From Antedon mediterranea (taxonomy: Eukaryota; Echinodermata; Crinoidea; Comatulida; Antedonidae), in the NCBI RefSeq assembly GCF_964355755.1, contig NC_092679.1, positions 21,731,432 to 21,795,431 of the forward strand: 64,000 bases of DNA. The letters run 5' to 3'. The notes beneath the pieces were generated by a model. That model was not told where the DNA came from and made no database searches. It saw only the letters and a list, made by a program, of their open reading frames with translations. The stretch's first letter is position 1, and each line of letters opens with the position of its first letter. Below are positions 35,701 through 44,290 of the stretch, piece by piece. A program made the translations under genes and the position numbers.

Positions 35701-37704
35701 CCAAGGAGAAGTGATTCCACGTATGTTGATTCATTCCTTGCATTTTAATTCAGTTTTTGTTGATATTGTGTAAAGAAATTTCTGGCAAAATAAATCAAAT
35801 TAGCCTGACCTATGTTTGAATTAAGTTGATTTTGAATCAACTATATATCTAAATTTCTTTGTCTTTTGCAGGTAAAGATCTACCATACACAAGCTCATCT
35901 GAAGACACAATATTGCAGACTGAGGAGATGGAGGATCTTACTATGGTTGGTGGATTATTTTGTCTTTGTTTTTTCTCTTTACTAGCTGATTGATTGAAAG
36001 GGATTGTGTATTATTATCAAGTACTGATTATTACTACCGTTGTTTTGTGTGTATATTTGATTTTTATATGATTAAGTATTTTCCCCAGCCCTACATCTTG
36101 TAACAAGCCATTTTAGCTTCATGATTGTTCCTTTTTTGTCTTTGAAACTTTTATTATTATTTTTTTTTTTTTTTTTGACAAATATATAATCTACATATGT
36201 GTGTATTATAACACACCTGTAAGTGTCATTTGATTGGTTAATTACGCATAACGTGCTGTTCAGTGTTAGGTCTACAAAATGGAAAACTTATATCTAATAG
36301 TGATAATTAATTAATGGTTCTAATGCATGTTCAGCTTTTTTGTACGGAAAACTCATGAAATATTCTCATTTATTTAGTCATCATTATATTATTTTGTTGT
36401 TAAACTTAGGATGAACCACCCAGTGAAGGAGAGGTGTTGTTGAAAAAAGTGCATTTCCAACAAGATCCTGTTCTTGCACTTCTGGCAAAAATAAATCAAC
36501 CAACATCAGAAGCTCACCAGTCTACAATGGATAGTGAACTCAGTATTGGTGAGGTTGCTTTTCGAAAGAGAAATCTTCCATCATCTGTAACTGGTAGGTT
36601 ACCAACGGCAAGACAGCAGTCTGACTCAGAGACTGAAGCTGGAGAAGTGAGGAAGAGGATGAATGATGGCTCTTCTCCTGGTGAGGTCATCCCAACCAGA
36701 AGACCGCTAGAAATAGATGATTTTACAATGAGAATGTCTGATTTAAAGCCTTCTAAATCTAAGGTGCTGCCATCAACTAAGATAACACAGCCAGAAGATG
36801 AACAACCACTTGATCAAGAGTCTGATGTGTCGTCTTTTTCTAAAGAGAAGCCTAGTAAGATTCCAGTAGCCAGACCCAGAGTGATCCAAGTAACCAGCAA
36901 AGCTAAGTCACCAGAACCTCCGATGACAAAAGATCAGAGAAAAAAGTCTTCCAATGTTGAAGAAATTTTTGAGAAGGAACCACCACAGCAAGTGGGTAAG
37001 TAACTAAAGTACTTAGACAATCGGACTCTGCTGTAATCTCAGCCCCTGTCTTTGTGGCAGATAAATACGTGCCGTTTTGTTGCATGGACTGAAAATGGTT
37101 GCATATGTCGTCCACACATGCAATTTAACCCAATTAATCTGCAAGACCAGGTTATTCCCACACATTTAACAAAGAATATTATATTAAATTTACTGAAAAT
37201 TAGTATAGTGTCACTATTGCTGTACTATTAATACTGATTGATGAGAATAGTAACAAATGTCATATGATCATAAATTCACAATAAAATAAAATTCTCAAAC
37301 GTTACAGATTGAAATGATCTTTCTTTTCAGCAAACTTTGGTGGAACGCAAACTTTAAGCGATTTTGGTACAAGAACTTTGACTCCAGATGCTCTAAATAT
37401 GGATGCATATCTTCAATCAGGATACTTATCACAAACTTTCAGCCAATCAGAAGCAGCCACAACTGACTTTGAACAAACAGGTAATTTGATTGGTCAGAAT
37501 ACTTTGAATAATGGAACATTAAACATGTCTATTGATTCATTGGAAATGTCCCGGGATAGATCACAAACGATGGAGAAAGGGACGAGGAAGTTTATGGTAA
37601 CGCTTCCAACTGCGCATGAGCTGGAAGCGAGCATGTCGCAAAGTGATGTAGAGGTTTACAAAGACGATGGGGATGAAATTAGTGATGTTTCTGAGATTTT
37701 TTGA
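17705..37704 (+). CDS. KIAA0586 (TALPID3): TALPID3 centrosome/cilium protein, 19 exons, 5' end missing
   Basis: Exons joined by GT-AG sites with consistent phase: 17705-17816, 18098-18178, 18985-19053, 23605-23828, 24048-24120, 24756-25022, 27216-27396, 28616-28989, 29353-29457, 29710-29766, 32027-32214, 32594-32712, 32929-33122, 33607-33790, 34916-35174, 35500-35720, 35872-35945, 36410-36995, 37331-37704. They encode 1246 residues to the stop. Segments recognisable from vertebrate TALPID3 are a coiled coil (residues 118-190), DEDYLTRVYGK with TLKSGPYLRYRSSPPRPK (about 290-325), HGQLIPMAIPL, YTGPPFPPEPPP, WIEQELMARMVSDMY (577-591), GLQLFVDARQPVNQELV (from 625), proline/threonine-rich repeats, and ISEGE/PPSEGE motifs near the C-terminus. 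The family acts at the distal centriole and is needed for ciliogenesis and Hedgehog signalling. N-terminal exons were not found and small phase-0 exons in the 4.5-kb third intron could be missed. Confidence 0.88.
19205..19440 (+). mobile_element. tRNA-derived SINE in TALPID3 intron 3
   Basis: The head GTTAGCTGAGTGGTAGACAG looks like a tRNA A-box region and CTCACTCAATTCCC sits where a B-box is expected. The body has ATGAGTAGCTGCTTAAAAAT and GATAAGGCGGCG. The boundaries are approximate. Confidence 0.45.
19990..20625 (-). mobile_element. Cluster of decayed tRNA-derived SINE heads
   Basis: On the minus strand four segments carry a B-box-like GGTTCAATCCTG or close variant preceded by TGGCACAGTAGCCTGGTGGT-type A-box sequence (around 20005-20055, 20118-20190, 20270-20325, 20535-20600). 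Spacers share AATGTTTTCCAATTCATTTC-type sequence, so the whole unit of about 150-240 bp was duplicated in tandem and then diverged. Confidence 0.5.
20690..21275 (+). repeat. Tandem repeat, unit about 123 bp, in TALPID3 intron 3
   Basis: Copies of CATAGTATGTTGGCTGACCT begin near 20876, 21008, 21131 and 21236, each followed by GGGAATGTCACATGACAG, ACTGGATTGCTTC and CCTGGGGATATGGTAATTAG. Periods are about 132, 123 and 105 bp; the last unit lacks 18 bp. An older diverged unit precedes 20876. Confidence 0.85.
21318..21480. mobile_element. Palindromic MITE (GATGTGCCC family), copy 6, intron 3
   Basis: Complete copy: AAGCTCTGTCTAGACTATCA at the left and AGTTTGATAGTGTAGACAAA at the right, with two TATTTGAG/CGGCA-type internal units. 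Confidence 0.87.
22023..22187. mobile_element. Palindromic MITE (GATGTGCCC family), copy 7, intron 3
   Basis: Complete copy in the orientation of copy 5: CCCTGTTTACACTATCAAAC on the left, AAGTTTGATAATGTAGACAG on the right. ATGGGCACATAACATTTTT shows one base change from the family. Confidence 0.87.
22745..22803 (+). repeat. GGGGACACC-family fragment
   Basis: Reads AACCTCTATTCAATGGACAC and CCCTATTAAAAAGACACTTT, a single short unit of the interspersed family in TALPID3 intron 3. Confidence 0.4.
23439..23581. mobile_element. Palindromic MITE (GATGTGCCC family), copy 8, intron 3
   Basis: Left arm AAGCTCTGTCTACATTATCA. The right arm is worn (ATATAGACAAAGA). It ends about 23 bp before TALPID3 exon 4, close enough to overlap the acceptor/branch-point region. 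Confidence 0.85.
23605..24120 (+). other. TALPID3 exons 4-5: conserved coiled coil
   Basis: Exon 4 (23605-23828) ends in phase 2 and exon 5 (24048-24120) completes the glycine codon. Together, and into exon 6 (RELSLERV), they read ALLEMVQGQRANLEANLQMV, then EEEAYTFIENL, then HIKRAVDQRIEALNKEIQ, with heptad-like leucine spacing. In vertebrate TALPID3 the corresponding coiled coil is the segment known to be essential for centrosome localisation and function. It is the strongest anchor for the gene identification. Confidence 0.8.
24140..24205 (+). mobile_element. Short GGGGACACC-family palindrome, intron 5
   Basis: AACCTCTATTAAGGGGACAC is followed after about 16 bp by its inverted copy GTGTCCCCTTAATAGAAGTG, forming a compact hairpin just downstream of TALPID3 exon 5. 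Confidence 0.65.
24327..24473. mobile_element. Palindromic MITE (GATGTGCCC family), copy 9, intron 5
   Basis: Left arm AGTTCTGTCTACACTATCAA, right arm AAACTCGTTTGATAGT truncated before the GTAGACAGAGC end. Confidence 0.82.
25300..26957 (+). mobile_element. 5'-truncated LINE in TALPID3 intron 6
   Basis: Includes the RT frame, a short 3' UTR and an AATA-repeat tail. The 5' limit is uncertain; no clean target-site duplication was found by eye. Confidence 0.75.
25317..26822 (+). CDS. Non-LTR retrotransposon reverse transcriptase (ORF2 fragment, open)
   Basis: A 501-codon open frame inside TALPID3 intron 6. Reverse transcriptase blocks in order: SFDDLRPISLTPVFAKIFEA (about 102-121), IDFTKAFDRVNH with the motif-A aspartate near residue 175, GVPQGTKLGPILFL near 232, and FVDDLTL near 263 as the catalytic box, followed by PKPAKCQVIEF. 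The C-terminal half has RPVLEYACQVWHSSL and IEKIQKRALRII, typical of the jockey/CR1-like group. No endonuclease domain precedes it, so the copy is 5'-truncated although the RT itself has no stop. The first Met is not necessarily a real start. An AATA-repeat tail follows at 26930-26955. It lies in the same orientation as the host gene. Confidence 0.88.
   Translation: MFFALVCNQLPALNINKLPAFLPASEPPVIHEWEVRKALTKVNCNKSSHPTDLPIKIIKEFAIELANPLTKLFNTCLNEGHFPRQWKTASIVPVPKQNKIRSFDDLRPISLTPVFAKIFEAFIAKWIIEDIDNKLDTKQYGNTKGSSTIHYLVDMLNYVYQSLDKPKQSVELCTIDFTKAFDRVNHTIIIDKLIKLGVRSSIVSIVCSFLCERTHTTKLGTHISSTKSISCGVPQGTKLGPILFLVLVNDAAIESCRRWKFVDDLTLGEVTKCGASSNLQSVLNSVSEWCASNDVLPKPAKCQVIEFNFLKQRQLNLVYTIDNFNLPIVSKLKLLGVIIQNDLKWGSNVNDITSRASRRLFSLCILKRSSAPVSDLVTVFTSYIRPVLEYACQVWHSSLTVQQSNLIEKIQKRALRIILSPHYVSYELALEQVGLPSLKSRREQFGKSLLESTKFRNMLPAYKSDRHSRSLRSNTSSKLDSCRCRTERYRRSTIPHLARIL
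27012..27169. mobile_element. MITE with GGTTTCCACTAG ends, copy 1
   Basis: Left end GGTTTCCACTAGAGACGCAA and right end, inverted, ending CACTAGTGGGAGACCAAGCT. The interior has GTTGACCAATGACAAGCC and TGATTGGTCTAATCAC. It lies directly behind the LINE tail and ends about 46 bp before TALPID3 exon 7. Confidence 0.7.
29195..29290 (+). mobile_element. tRNA-derived SINE fragment, intron 8
   Basis: Starts near the B-box GGGTTCAATCCTGACCTAG and continues CCATGGTTGTAACTCGCGAC, CCACTCCCTAAGCTTCAAAT. The same series occurs inverted at 59.74-59.86 kb with its head intact, so the copies belong to one family and this one is 5'-truncated. Confidence 0.55.
29770..32020. other. TALPID3 intron 10 (2.26 kb), no embedded gene seen
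   Basis: Apart from an irregular AGGAAGCCTAG/AGGCTAGGC-rich stretch at about 29.99-30.26 kb, nothing recognisable was found. Confidence 0.4.
34265..34784 (+). repeat. 47-bp minisatellite, about 11 copies, TALPID3 intron 14
   Basis: Unit GAGCCATGAGTAAATGGTAG continuing GACATCTGATAATTGTATAT and ACGCAAA, repeated with almost no differences until the last two units. 47 is not a multiple of three and the minus strand has no stop in any phase, so all three minus frames stay open across the array. These frames are repeat artefacts, not genes. Confidence 0.95.
36181..36405. other. TALPID3 intron 17
   Basis: Intron sequence preceded by a T run near 36155-36175. It ends at the acceptor AACTTAG before exon 18. 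No embedded feature. Confidence 0.4.
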
Positions 37705-37858
37705 AAGGTGATACAACTTTGCTCTTCAGCTCAAAAGACAAAACTGGAAAGTTACAATTTTCCTACAGTTCTTTGCAACAACTTCATTTACAAGCAAAAG
37801 TTTTTGGAAAAATTGTTTAACCTTATACTGTAATATCTATGCATAACTGGGCCTACTA

Positions 37859-38011
37859 AAGCTTGATTTTCACTAGGATGCAAAGCAACAACATAAGCAC
37901 ATTGTAAGCGAATTTAACACAGACAATCTGATGGTTTGAATTGATTGATCACTTGTGTTTTGTACTTTTGTTGTTCTTGCGTTACGTCCTAGTACTGTAG
38001 TAACCAATCTT
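37859..38011. mobile_element. MITE with GGTTTCCACTAG-type ends, copy 2, TALPID3 3' UTR
   Basis: Left AAGCTTGATTTTCACTAGGA and right, inverted, TACGTCCTAGTACTGTAG with CCAATCTT. More worn than the copy at 27.0 kb, but the order of motifs (GATTGATCACTTGTGTT, TTGCGTTACGTCCTAG) is kept. It lies between the stop codon and the poly(A) signal. Confidence 0.55.
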
Positions 38012-38082
38012 AAAAGACATTTTCTTTTTTGAGAAGCTATGGCATTATTGGTATGAAGTACTGTATTTTATTTTCTTATAAT

Positions 38083-38088
38083 AATAAA
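38083..38088 (+). terminator. Poly(A) signal AATAAA, probable TALPID3 3' end
   Basis: First AATAAA downstream of the TALPID3 stop, about 380 bp after it and about 75 bp before the palindromic array. Confidence 0.5.
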
Positions 38089-38159
38089 TGCAGGAAAAAT
38101 GTAGGATATGTATTTCACACATTATGTAACACGCTTTTGCACGACTAAGCTTATATAAA

Positions 38160-40392
38160 AAATCCCTTTTCAAAAATGGCCAAAATATTGACTTTTTAAA
38201 ATTCAATTATTATACATTGGCATATATACACATATATTGCGTTATCAACATCTTAGAGACACATAGTAACCAGTTATATAAAAAAATAAAAAGGTCGAAA
38301 TTTAGGTATTTTTTGAAAAAATCCCTGTACTATAGTACAGGGAAATTTTCGAAAAATGGCCGATTTTCGACCCTTTTATTTTTTGTCATAAGTGGTTACT
38401 ATTGCATAATAAACATGCGCAGAGGCGAATAATGGGTTATGCGCATGTCAATCGTGCTATAGTAACCAGTTTTGACATAAATGGTTACTATAGCATAATA
38501 AACATGCGCAGAGTCGACTAATGGGTTCTGTGCATGTTAATTGTGCTATAGTAACCAGTTTTATCGAAAAATAAAAAGGTCGAAAATTGGCCATTTTTTT
38601 GAAAAAATCCCTGTACTATAGTAAAGGGAAATTTTCGAAAAATTGCCGATTTTCGACCCTTTTATTTGTTGACATAAATGGTTACTATTGCATAATAACA
38701 TGCGCAGAGACAAATAATGGGTTATGCGCATGTCAGTTGTGCTATAGTAACCAGTTTTGACATAAATGGTTACTATAGCATAATAAACATGCGCAGAGTC
38801 GACTAATGTCGGCAATTTTTCGAAAATTTCCCTGTACTATAGTACAGGGATTTTTTCAAAAAAATGGCCAATTTTCGACCTTTTTATTTTTCGATAAAAC
38901 TGGTTACTATAGCACAATTAACATGCACAGAGACAAATAATGGGTTCTGCGCATGTCAGTTGTGCTATAGTAACCAGTTTTGACATAAATGGTTACTATA
39001 GCATAGTAAACATGCGCAGAGTCGACTAATGGGTTCTGCGCATGTCAAATGTGCTATAGTAAGCAGTTTTATCGAAAAATAAAAAGGTCGAAAAATGGCC
39101 GATTTTCAACCCTTTTATTTTTTGACATAAATGGTTACTATTGCATAATAAACATGCGCAGAGACAAATAATGGGTTCTGCGCATGTCAGTTGGTCTATA
39201 GTAACCAGTTTTGACATAAATGGTTACTATAGCATAGTAAACATGCGCAGAGTCGACTAATGGGTTCTGCGCATGTCAAATGTGCTATAGTAACCAGTTT
39301 TATTGAAAAATAAAAAGGTCGAAAATTGGCCCTTTTTTTTTAAAATCCCTGTACTATAGTACAGGGAAATTTTCGAAAAATGACCGATTTTCGACCCTTT
39401 TATTTTTTGACATAAATGGTTACTATTGCATAATAAACATACGCAGAGACGACTAATGGGTTCTGCGCATGTTAATTGTGCTATAGTAACCAGTTTTATT
39501 GAAAAATAAAAAGGTCGAAAATTGGCCATTTTAAAAAAAAAATCCCTGTACTATAGTACAGGGAAATTTTCGAAAAATGACCGATTTTCGCCCCTTTTAT
39601 TTTTTGACATAAATGGTTACTATTGCATAATAAACATACGCAGAGACGACTAATGGGTTCTGCGCATGTTAATTGTGCTATAGTAACTAGTTTTATAGAA
39701 CTATAGTACAGGGAAATTTTCGAAAAATGGCCGATTTCCGACCCTTTTTTTTTTTACATAAATGGTTACTATTGCATAACAAACATGCGCAGAGTCGACT
39801 AATAGGTTCTGCGCATGTAAATTGTGCTATAGTAACCAGTTTTATCGAAAATAAAAAGGTCGAAAATTTGCCATTTTTTTGAAAAATGGCCGATTTTCGA
39901 CCCTTTTATTTTTTGACATAAGTGGTTACTATTGCATAATAAACATGCGCAGAGGCAAATAATGGGTTATGCGCATGTTAATTGTGCAATATTAACCAGT
40001 TTTATCGAAAAATAAAAAGGTAGAAAATTGGCAATTTTTTGAAAAAATCCCTGTACTATAGTACAGGGAAATTTTCGAAAAATGGCCGATTTTCGACCCT
40101 TTTATTTTTGGACATAAATGGTTACTATAGCATAATAAACATGCGCAGAGTCGACTAATGGGTTCTGCGCATGTTATTGTGCTATAGTAACCAGTTTTAT
40201 CGAAAAAATAAAAAGGTCAGGGATTTTTTTTAAATGGCAAGAATATCGACTTTTTAAAATTCAATTATTATGCAATAATATTGGCATATATGCACATATA
40301 TTGCGTTATCAACATCTTAGAGACACATAGTAACCAGTTATATCAAAAAATAAAAGGTCGAAATTTGGGTATTTTTCGAAAACAAATCCCCG
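38160..40392. repeat. 2.2-kb array of alternating palindromes flanked by direct repeats
   Basis: Two symmetric centres alternate: the perfect 20-bp palindrome CCCTGTACTATAGTACAGGG (about six copies) and a stem pair around GTCGACTAATGGG built from CATGCGCAGA and TCTGCGCATG (about 13 GCGCAGAG boxes). They are joined by ATAAAAAGGTCGAAAATTGG and TGGTTACTATAGCATAATAA in both orientations. The outer parts (38160-38325 and 40218-40392) are direct repeats of each other with GCGTTATCAACATCTTAGAG. No protein frame is credible; the frames seen here are short and on both strands. Confidence 0.9.
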
Positions 40393-41496
40393 TTTTCATG
40401 TTAAATTCAATCAACCTAACAAGCACCACGCAGTGGCTGCACGAAGCCTACATCACTAGCATTGTCCAGCCTAGTTCATGCCCCAACTATCACAACAATC
40501 AATACTTTGCATCTGGCTACTAAAATAAGCGCAAAATTATTGATATACTATAACAGCATATAATAGTTTTGCCACTTTGATTGTAATATCAAAATCAAAA
40601 GAATGTAATGGGTGAAATGATAACAGAAAAAAAGAACAAAAACGATATAACTGTATATAGCACAATCGTGATGACGGCTTATTATAAGTTAAATAGAGTT
40701 ATAAATAATATGTTATAGTAAAATTAGATTATATAATCAGAAAAAGATTGTAGAGCGTGAAATGATAATAGAAAAAGCGAAAAATACAACGATATAATTT
40801 AGATATAGTGAGAAGTTATTATAGACCTTTTAATTAAAGTTTAATAGTTATAAATGATATAATAAGTGAAAAAATCAAATTAGTTTAGGAAAAGTTAATT
40901 ATTAAACGAATGTAAGGTGAAAAAAAAGAAAAAACACCAAAGTGATAAAATATTAAACCGTAGTGAATATTATAAGCATATTAGTAAAGGGTTAATAAAA
41001 GTATAGGTCTGAATAACAAAACAATGAAAAAACGTAAAGGCTTATGCCTACCGGAGTTCAAAATATTAACAATAGGATGAAATTGAAATATACATTCTTT
41101 AAAAAATATAATTAATTCATAACTTTAAAATTAATAATTTGTAATCTTTGAAATTATCTATAGTAGGCCTATTATATCACACTGAATAACGAGACTTTTT
41201 TATAATAAAAAGTACAAAATAGACCTACAAAATACATTTTCTCAATTTTGTGAACGATAAATATTCTTTTGCTCTCATGTAGACAAACAAACAACTGTTT
41301 TATCACATAATTATGTAGGCCTAGTATTCCCAGTAGCATTATCTAAACTGTCAAGTGATTAGGCCTATTGGGCCGTTCAATAGACGAACAAAATCCTGGT
41401 TATACGTGGGTTTTGGACACTTTGTTCTTCACATCACGTATAGTAAGGAATATTAATCAGAAACGGATTTAAGTAAACGTTTTTAATAGTGTTAAA

Positions 41497-41576
41497 GATA
41501 GTGCAATAGTGCCAAAGATAGTGCAATAGTGCCAAAGATAGTGCAATAGTGCCAAAAATAGTGCGTCTACACTATC
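41497..41576 (+). repeat. 20-bp tandem repeat (AGATAGTGCAATAGTGCCAA), about 3.5 copies
   Basis: Perfect units in a row, then GTGCGTCTACACTATCTTTA, which is partly the inverse of the unit, so the block can fold back. Confidence 0.85.
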
Positions 41577-42202
41577 TTTAGTGCTAATATTGTACTAACT
41601 CCACCATATTATGAGGAAATCCAGAATAAAGGGGTCGTAACCTAATAATTTTAAAAGAACTATTTCAAGAGAATTTTAACATTCCGGATGGATAATAAAA
41701 TACAAAGGAATTATTGTGTCAATAAAAATTAATGAATTACTGTACAGAAAGGGTCTTTATTACCCGCCTACAAGTAGTTGAAATGAATAGGCCAGCGGGT
41801 TTCTCACATCAGAGTTGGCTATTGGAACAACCGAGTAAATAGGCCTAAGTACAATATACAGAGAGGAGAGAAAATTATAAAGTTTTATACACCAGATCCC
41901 AACATAACCATGACATAACATAGCATTATATTTCCAATATCATGGGCAAATTGTGTAATACAGTATTACGTGTAAGGTTAAACGTATAACCTATAATACA
42001 GACGACACATGTGATACATGTGACACTGTATTACAGAATGAGCGTATGATACTATACAAGACAAGTATATACAGTAACTAGAATGCTGTTAATCGTTTTT
42101 GTGGGGGATATGTACAGTACAGTATAACCGTTAATCCACGCGTGGTTAAAAGACGGACTGGATTATATCCGGGAAATAAACGTGATTGCCCAATTTACCT
42201 AT

Positions 42203-42530
42203 GTTTTTTTTTTTTTTTTTTTTTTTATCTTTATACTGGGTAACCTCTTCAGTCAAAGACTGATCTCCCAGAGGGCCCAGTTGGTGATCAGTGGCTGTGA
42301 TGTACTAATACACCGGGGTAACCCCCTACTCATCTCGAAAGATGTACTAGGTTCTTTAAAGTGCACACGAGCAAGTTGTGTACACTGGACCTACGGTTTA
42401 TAGTCCTTATCCGAGAAGACTCGTTCTACCACCAGAACCATGGAGTGAGTGAGCCTCGAATTCCTGCCGATGTTATGGCTACGTGATTACAGTTCCACTG
42501 TCTTAACCGCTCGGCCACTCACTCACTCTA
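42203..42530 (-). mobile_element. Full-length tRNA-headed SINE
   Basis: On the minus strand the head reads GTGGCCGAGCGGTTAAGACA, like a class II tRNA (Leu/Ser type) A-box region, with a B-box-like GGAATTCGAGGCTC. The core GATAAGGACTATAAACCGTAGG is followed by GTACACAACTTGCTCGTG, GGGGGTTACCCCGGTG and CCCTCTGGGAGATCAG. The element ends in a poly(A) run of about 22 (T run at 42205-42226). It is the reference copy for the fragments at 1-225 and 47.3 kb. Confidence 0.75.
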
Positions 42531-43435
42531 ATCAAACAAAAAGAAACAAACATAGTAGGCCTATGGAGTGGGAAACAATCATAAATGTCACAGTGTGCGT
42601 AGGTCGGCTAATTGTTACTCAGTGGTCTTCCCATGTTAAACATATTTATATTTTTCTTCCTTTCTCAAAGAGGGAATTGGGGAGAGAGGGGGTGTGCGCG
42701 AATCATTCATTGCTATCAAAGGTCTATAAAATTATACAGTTGCAACTCCATGTTTAACAGATGATCCCAGCTATAATTAAACAGTAACCTATAAATACAA
42801 ATTCTTTCAAAACATTCCGTCAGGAGGATCTCGGACCTGAACCGGCTGGAATGGGCTACATCATTTATCATTGGGTTACGTTTTGAAAATTCATAACAAA
42901 AAGAAAACATGCATTACAATTAAAAAGTACAGTATACAAAGTTAAAAAAAAGACATTTAAATGTTATACTCAAAAGTTATATTTTTAATTACTATCCATT
43001 TCAAAATATACACAATCTTAGTCAAACCTGTTCCAAACAGAAGTTACAATGATTAGAATAAAGAATGATAAACTTGAGCGTAGAGAAAATACCGTCCTGA
43101 ATAAACTATATATATTTTCTATTTGTACGAAAGACTATACTTGTATATATTAAAACAAAAGTTATTTTAGACTATAAGATGGTTGTTTTAAAACATGATA
43201 ATACTAAGTATTGAAAAGAAGATTTATTAATTATTGTACTACTTTATGTTTCTAAAAAGTCATAATAAAACTACTATAAGTTGAAATAAACAATCTGCAA
43301 GCCTGGTATCGAGTAATAAGGACTTTGAAAACACACAACCGTATGGGAGTTAGCATATTAACCATCAGCACTGTGAATAGTCACAGAAGCTATATCAATT
43401 CAGTTTGGTTTTAAGCACGCACAGATGATAATTAC

Positions 43436-43757
43436 GATATGTTGCTTTATATCGCGCATTGCATGCAACATCTTTGATATCGCATCGTTCAAATTATTTT
43501 ATATCACATTATGTAAAGTTTTAATATCGCACCATACAACATCTTGACATCGCATTGTGCTTAGTAATTGATATCACATCGTGCAAAATCTTGATATCGC
43601 ATCGTGCGAAATCTAGATATCGTATCATGCGAAATCTAGATATCGTATCGTGCGAAATCTTAATAACGCATCATGCAACATTTTTTGACATCGCATGCTG
43701 TGCAAAGTATTTGATATCGCATCAAGATGCAGTTATTTATATCGCATCGTTTTTAGT
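43436..43757 (+). repeat. Degenerate array of ATATCGCATCGTGC units, period about 25 bp
   Basis: About a dozen units with GATATCGCATCGTGCAAAAT-type sequence, each with a few changes. Three adjacent units with GCGAAATCTAGATATCGTAT are the most alike. Confidence 0.75.
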
Positions 43758-44096
43758 CCATATTACACAAATATCAAATGAATTGCTGATACATTGTATA
43801 ACAAATGTTTAAAATATGCTAGTTTGAAAAACAACAGCGGTTCAACTGTTGAAAGGAATACAGACGATAGTATTGAAATAATCATAATTATATTGCTATT
43901 ATGCAGGCAAGTAATTTGAATATATGTTAATGAATACAATACACCTGTATTACAGTAGTTATGTTATCAAAGGAATATTTTTATATCTGATCAGTAATCT
44001 GTGAATTATTATTATTAATATATTATGATTTTAGTTTAGGACAAAAATAATTTAAATATTAATTTAAATTAATTTATTATACTGAACAAGTCAAGG

Positions 44097-44290
44097 CGCC
44101 ATGTTATACATACTGTAAAGTATGTGACACTGTATTACAGAAGTTGCCTATGATACAGGTGGCACATGTGATACATATGTGAAACTGCATTACATAATTC
44201 GCCTACAGTATGATACTGGTGTCGCATGTGATACATATGTGACACTGTATTACATAACTTGCCTATGATACTGGTGACACTGTATTGGTA
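44097..44290 (+). repeat. Tandem repeat, unit about 65 bp, 2.5-3 copies
   Basis: Units contain GTGACACTGTATTACA, GCCTATGATACTGGTG and CATGTGATACATATGTG. A further related single unit lies near 41.99-42.05 kb, so this block moved or was duplicated locally. Confidence 0.75.

Noticed and set aside
38217-40523. Several 60-90-codon frames on both strands
   Set aside because: All derive from the palindrome array; peptides repeat between frames and have no homology.
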